Origin: a bacterium | GTDB lineage: Bacteria; Planctomycetota; J058; JAJDCP01 | Direction of reading: 5' to 3' | NCBI GenBank assembly: GCA_030428695.1 | Contig: JAUIEM010000036.1 | Location: 1-36,586, forward strand | DNA length: 36,586 nt | In this document: positions 33,704 through 36,586 of the stretch, piece by piece | How the letters are laid out: each line of letters opens with the position of its first letter | Position numbering within the stretch: position 1 is the stretch's first letter | The notes under the pieces: generated by a model | Databases searched by the model: none | Seen by the model: the letters and a program-made list of their open reading frames with translations, nothing else | Told to the model about the DNA's origin: nothing | Translations under genes and position numbers: made by a program

Positions 33704-35314
33704 TCAGATGATGACGCTCTCGCGCGGCTGCTCGTCGTCTCCGAGCTCGGTGATGCAGGCGCGGGTGGTCAGCATGGTGCCGGCGACGCTCGCCGCGCAC
33801 TCGAGGGCGGTACGCACGACCTTGGTCGGGTCGATGATCCCGGCCTCGAACATGTCGACGTACTCCCCGGTCATCACGTCGAAGCCGGTCGTGCCGCCCT
33901 TCTCGCGCAGGTCGTCGAGGACGATCGCGGCGTCGTAGCCGGCGTTCTCGCAGATCTGGCGGAGGGGGGTCTCGAGGCAGCGCTGCACGATCTTGCGGCC
34001 GATGTCCTCGGTGTCGTCGAGCTCGAGGGCGTTGACCGCCTCGATGCAGTGGATCAGGGCGATGCCGCCGCCGGGCACGATGCCCTCTTCGAGCGCCGCG
34101 CGGGTCGCGTGCACGGCGTCGTCGATGCGCATCTTGCGCTCCTTCATCGCCGCCTCGGTCTGGCCGCCGACATCGATGATCGCGACGCCGCCGGACAGGG
34201 AGCCGAGCCGCTCCTGCAGCTTCTCCTTGTCGTAGTCGGAGGTCGAGCGGTCGATCATCACCTGGATCTGGCGCTTGCGCTCCGCGACCTGCTCCTCGTC
34301 GCCGAGGCCGTCGATCAGGACGGTGTTGTCCTTGGTGACGACGATCTTCTTGAAGGTGCCGAGGTCGGCCAGGCCGACGTTCTCGAGGGTGACGCCGAGG
34401 TCTTCGGCGATCACGCGGCCGCCGCTGATCACCGCCATGTCCTCGAGCATCGCGCGGCGCCGGTCACCGAAGCCCGGAGCCTTGACCGCGCACACCTTGA
34501 AGGAGCCGCGGATCTTGTTGAGGATCAGCGCCGCGAGGCTCTCGCCCTCGACGTCCTCGGCGATCACGAGCAGCGGACGGCCGGTCTGGGCGACCTGCTC
34601 GAGCACGGGGATGAAGTCCTTCAGGTTGGCGATCTTCTTCTCGTGGAAGAGCACGAGGGCGTCTTCGAGGATGCACTCCATCTTGCCGGGGTCGGTGATG
34701 AAGTACGGCGAGATGTAGCCCTTGTCGAAGCGCACGCCGTCGACCAGGTCGAGGCTGGTCGAGAGGCCCTTGCCCTCTTCGATGCTGACGATACCGTTCT
34801 TGCCGACCTTCTCGAAGGCGTCGGCGACGATATCGCCGATGCTGCGGTCGTGGTTGGCGGACACGGTCGCGACCTGCGCGCTCGCTTCCTTGCTCTCGAC
34901 CTCGCGGCTGAGCTCGGCGAGCTTGGCGGTCACGGCGGCGACGGCCTTGTCGATGCCGTTCTTGATCGCCTTGTGGTTGCCGCCGAGCCGCGTCGCCGCC
35001 AGGCCCTTGCTGTAGATGGCCTCGGCGAGCACGGTCGCCGTGGTGGTGCCGTCGCCGGCCTCGTCGTTGACCTTCGAGGCGACCTCGTTGACCAGCTTGG
35101 CGCCCATGTTCTCGAACTTGTCTTCGAGCTCGACTTCCTTCGAGACGGTCACGCCGTCCTTCGTGAACTGGGTGCCGCCGCCGTAGGACTTGGTGAAGAT
35201 GACGTTCCGCCCGCCCGGACCGAGGGTCGTGCGTACGGCCTTGGCCAGGATCTGCACACCCTTCTGGATCTTGCGACGCGCGGTGTCGTCAAAGATGATC
35301 TGTTTCGCACTCAT
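33704..35314 (-). CDS. groEL: 60 kDa chaperonin GroEL (complete copy)
   Basis: This 536-residue ATP-driven folding chaperonin has [15 protein letters not shown] (26-40), the nucleotide-binding [15 protein letters not shown] (about 83-97) and an apical-domain core with [21 protein letters not shown]. It also has [13 protein letters not shown] and the C-terminal equatorial [28 protein letters not shown]. It ends in [11 protein letters not shown] and lacks the Gly-Gly-Met tail found in E. coli GroEL, which lines the ring cavity. It starts 14 bases after the groES stop, preceded by GGAGC. With groES it forms the usual pair. It is the second groEL in the window. Confidence 0.97.
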   Translation of the reverse strand: MSAKQIIFDDTARRKIQKGVQILAKAVRTTLGPGGRNVIFTKSYGGGTQFTKDGVTVSKEVELEDKFENMGAKLVNEVASKVNDEAGDGTTTATVLAEAIYSKGLAATRLGGNHKAIKNGIDKAVAAVTAKLAELSREVESKEASAQVATVSANHDRSIGDIVADAFEKVGKNGIVSIEEGKGLSTSLDLVDGVRFDKGYISPYFITDPGKMECILEDALVLFHEKKIANLKDFIPVLEQVAQTGRPLLVIAEDVEGESLAALILNKIRGSFKVCAVKAPGFGDRRRAMLEDMAVISGGRVIAEDLGVTLENVGLADLGTFKKIVVTKDNTVLIDGLGDEEQVAERKRQIQVMIDRSTSDYDKEKLQERLGSLSGGVAIIDVGGQTEAAMKERKMRIDDAVHATRAALEEGIVPGGGIALIHCIEAVNALELDDTEDIGRKIVQRCLETPLRQICENAGYDAAIVLDDLREKGGTTGFDVMTGEYVDMFEAGIIDPTKVVRTALECAASVAGTMLTTRACITELGDDEQPRESVII

Positions 35315-35328
35315 GGCTGCTCCGTGTC

Positions 35329-35619
35329 TTACTCTTCGATGACCGCGAGAATCTCGCTCTCACGCATGATCTGGTGGGCGTTCCCGTCGATCTTGACCTC
35401 ACTGCCGGCGTACTTGCTGTAGACGACGACGTCGCCGACCGCGACACACAGCTCCGAGCGGGAGCCGTCCTTGTTCAGCTTGCCGCCGCCGACGGCGATG
35501 ATCTTGCCGCGCTGCTGCTTCTCTTTGGCGGTGTCGGGGATCACGATGCCGCCCGCGGTCACTTCCTCGGCCTCGAAGGGCTTGATCAGGACACGGTCGT
35601 TGAGCGGTTGCACGTTCAT
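35329..35619 (-). CDS. groES: 10 kDa co-chaperonin GroES
   Basis: This 96-residue protein is the heptameric lid for GroEL. It has PLNDRVLIKPFEAEEVTAGGIVIPDTAKEKQQRGKIIAVGGG (about 5-46), including the mobile loop (TAGGIVIPDTAKEKQQ), and the C-terminal VGDVVVYSKYAGSEVKIDGNAHQIMRESEILAVI. ATG 35619 is chosen over the codon at 35664 because the family begins there and GAGGAG lies upstream. It lies 14 bases before groEL. The upstream region (35620-35822) carries a perfect palindrome and a longer inverted repeat, described separately. Confidence 0.97.
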   Translation of the reverse strand: MNVQPLNDRVLIKPFEAEEVTAGGIVIPDTAKEKQQRGKIIAVGGGKLNKDGSRSELCVAVGDVVVYSKYAGSEVKIDGNAHQIMRESEILAVIEE

Positions 35620-35637
35620 GGCTGTCTCCTCGCTGGG

Positions 35638-35655
35638 GCCCGGGCGCGCCCGGGC
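35638..35655. promoter_or_regulatory. 18-bp perfect palindrome in the groES leader
   Basis: GCCCGGGCGCGCCCGGGC is a perfect palindrome centred 28 bases upstream of the groES ATG, just before its GAGGAG site. As RNA it can form a 7-bp all-GC stem with a CGCG loop. It could protect the message or affect initiation, or be a DNA operator. Confidence 0.45.
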
Positions 35656-35705
35656 ATGTTCCATAGGGTCCGGAAAGGACTAAGTCAGGCATTCGGGCGC
35701 GCCTG

Positions 35706-35780
35706 CGGCGTAATTGTGGCACTTGCCTCACTCCGAATAACACCGGTATGCGTCATTCGCCAAGCACCACAATTCCTGCC
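35706..35780 (-). promoter_or_regulatory. Inverted repeat in the groES upstream region
   Basis: AATTGTGGCACTTGCC (35712-35727) and GCCAAGCACCACAATT (35759-35774) are inverted copies matching at 13 of 16 positions. The similarity continues outward (GCGGC near both outer ends). The arms flank about 31 bases in which a weak minus-strand promoter (TTGGCG, 17 bases, TTATTC) can be drawn. It is not the CIRCE sequence bound by HrcA. I infer a regulator-binding region for groESL. Confidence 0.45.
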
Positions 35781-35822
35781 GCATCCGCGCCCTCGGTGCT
35801 CGACTTATTCCTTTCCGGCCCC

Positions 35823-36586
35823 TCAGTCTTCGTCTTCGTCCTTCTTGTCGGGAATGTCCGCCACGATCGCGTCCGTGGTCAGCAGCAGGGCGCCGACGCT
35901 CGCCGCGTTCAGCAGCGCGGTGCGCACGACCTTGACCGGATCGACCACGCCCGCCTCGTACATGTCGCGGTACTCCATCTCCTCGGCGTCGAAGCCGAAG
36001 CTGTAGTCGCCGCGACGCACCCGGCTGACGACCGCCGAGCCGTCCATGCCGGCGTTGGTCGCGATCTGGCGCAGGGGCGCCTGCAGGGCCCGGCGCACGA
36101 CCTGGTAGCCGGCCTTCTCGGCGCCGGCCTTGCCGTCGAGGGCGAGGTTCTCGGCCGCGCGGTACAGGGCGACGCCGCCGCCGGGCACGATGCCCTCCTC
36201 GAGGGCCGCGCGGGTCGCGCTCAGGGCGTCCTCGAGGCGCGACTTGCGCTCTTTCAGGGCGACCTCGCTCGGGGCCCCGACGCGCACCTCGGCGATGCCT
36301 CCGACCAGCTTGGCCAGGCGCTCCTGGAGCTTCTCCCGGTCGTAGTCGGAGGTCGTCGTCTCGATCTCGGATTTGATGCGCTCGGCGCGCGCGTCGATCT
36401 TCTCCTGCTCGCCGTTGCCGCCGCGCATCGTGGTCGCGTTGTTGTCGACGACGACCTTCTCACACTGCCCGAGCTCGGACAGCTCGAGGCTCTCGAGCTC
36501 ACGGCCGAGGGAGTCGGAGTGCACGAGGCCGCCGGTCAGGATCGCGATGTCCTGCAGCATCTGCTTGCGGCGGTCGCCGTAACCCG
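35823..36586 (-). CDS. groEL: 60 kDa chaperonin GroEL, second copy (partial)
   Basis: This is the C-terminal 253 or so residues of a second chaperonin, cut by the right window edge. The visible part starts at GYGDRRKQMLQDIAILTGG in the apical domain. It continues through [46 protein letters not shown] and EAGVVDPVKVVRTALLNAASVGALLLTTDAIV. It ends in the acidic IPDKKDEDED instead of a Gly-Gly-Met tail. It differs widely from the other copy, including a spacer of different length after the apical region (KAGAEKAGYQVVRRALQAP), so this is an old divergence and not a recent duplication. About 200 bases separate its stop from groES. Confidence 0.96.
   Translation of the reverse strand, partial: GYGDRRKQMLQDIAILTGGLVHSDSLGRELESLELSELGQCEKVVVDNNATTMRGGNGEQEKIDARAERIKSEIETTTSDYDREKLQERLAKLVGGIAEVRVGAPSEVALKERKSRLEDALSATRAALEEGIVPGGGVALYRAAENLALDGKAGAEKAGYQVVRRALQAPLRQIATNAGMDGSAVVSRVRRGDYSFGFDAEEMEYRDMYEAGVVDPVKVVRTALLNAASVGALLLTTDAIVADIPDKKDEDED

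Noticed and set aside
35620..35822. CIRCE/HrcA operator before groES
   Set aside because: The TTAGCACTC-9-GAGTGCTAA pattern is absent. The inverted repeat present has a different sequence and a spacer of about 31 bases.

Overview
This is a very GC-rich, densely coded bacterial window of about 27 protein genes, with no rRNA, tRNA or CRISPR array seen. The mix suggests Planctomycetota: four Ser/Thr kinase genes (one with two kinase domains and a formylglycine-generating-enzyme-like domain), many short secreted proteins with HEAT-like repeats, an ECF sigma factor with a giant anti-sigma partner, and a chaperonin block holding two groEL genes. Myxococcota is the main alternative. The taxonomic call is inference from gene content, not from a marker gene.

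Region 1 (1-4124) holds a small unknown protein, a MATE exporter, a translationally coupled methyltransferase/Nudix pair convergent with and overlapping the exporter, and a secreted HEAT/PDZ-like protein. Region 2 (4125-6600) looks accessory. It has two small orphan ORFs, a GT2-like glycosyltransferase with foreign-looking arginine codons, and a minus-strand gene of about 40 tandem Gly-Glu-Gly-Val-Arg-His units. Region 3 (6761-11577) holds a membrane-anchored TPR kinase and a divergent helical protein.

Region 4 (11578-16217, minus) is LOG-family protein, ECF sigma factor, anti-sigma factor. The anti-sigma factor is the most unusual gene here: a cytoplasmic zinc-binding anti-sigma domain, one membrane helix, an alpha-2-macroglobulin-type thioester domain and a C-terminal segment resembling a family 5 (peptide/nickel) solute-binding protein. 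I propose a covalent-bait or peptide-sensing ECF system. A 148-bp element with terminal inverted repeats separates this cluster from the next.

Region 5 (16569-27029, plus) is a tightly packed seven-gene run: double kinase/FGE-like protein, two secreted proteins, 6-phosphofructokinase, a receiver-like/kinase fusion, an FGGY sugar kinase and a polytopic membrane protein. Four junctions overlap or nearly touch, and a candidate promoter lies before the phosphofructokinase. The layout ties Ser/Thr kinase signalling to carbohydrate phosphorylation.

Region 6 (27036-31776) has an unrecognised minus-strand protein, a DUF3592/HEAT membrane protein and a secreted M1 metallopeptidase with a HEAT tail. 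Region 7 (31879-36586, minus) is the chaperone block, in transcription order groEL (cut by the window edge), groES, groEL, dnaJ, grpE. It has notable inverted repeats before groES and a strong hairpin between groEL and dnaJ.

All functional calls come from reading motifs by eye; no database search was run.
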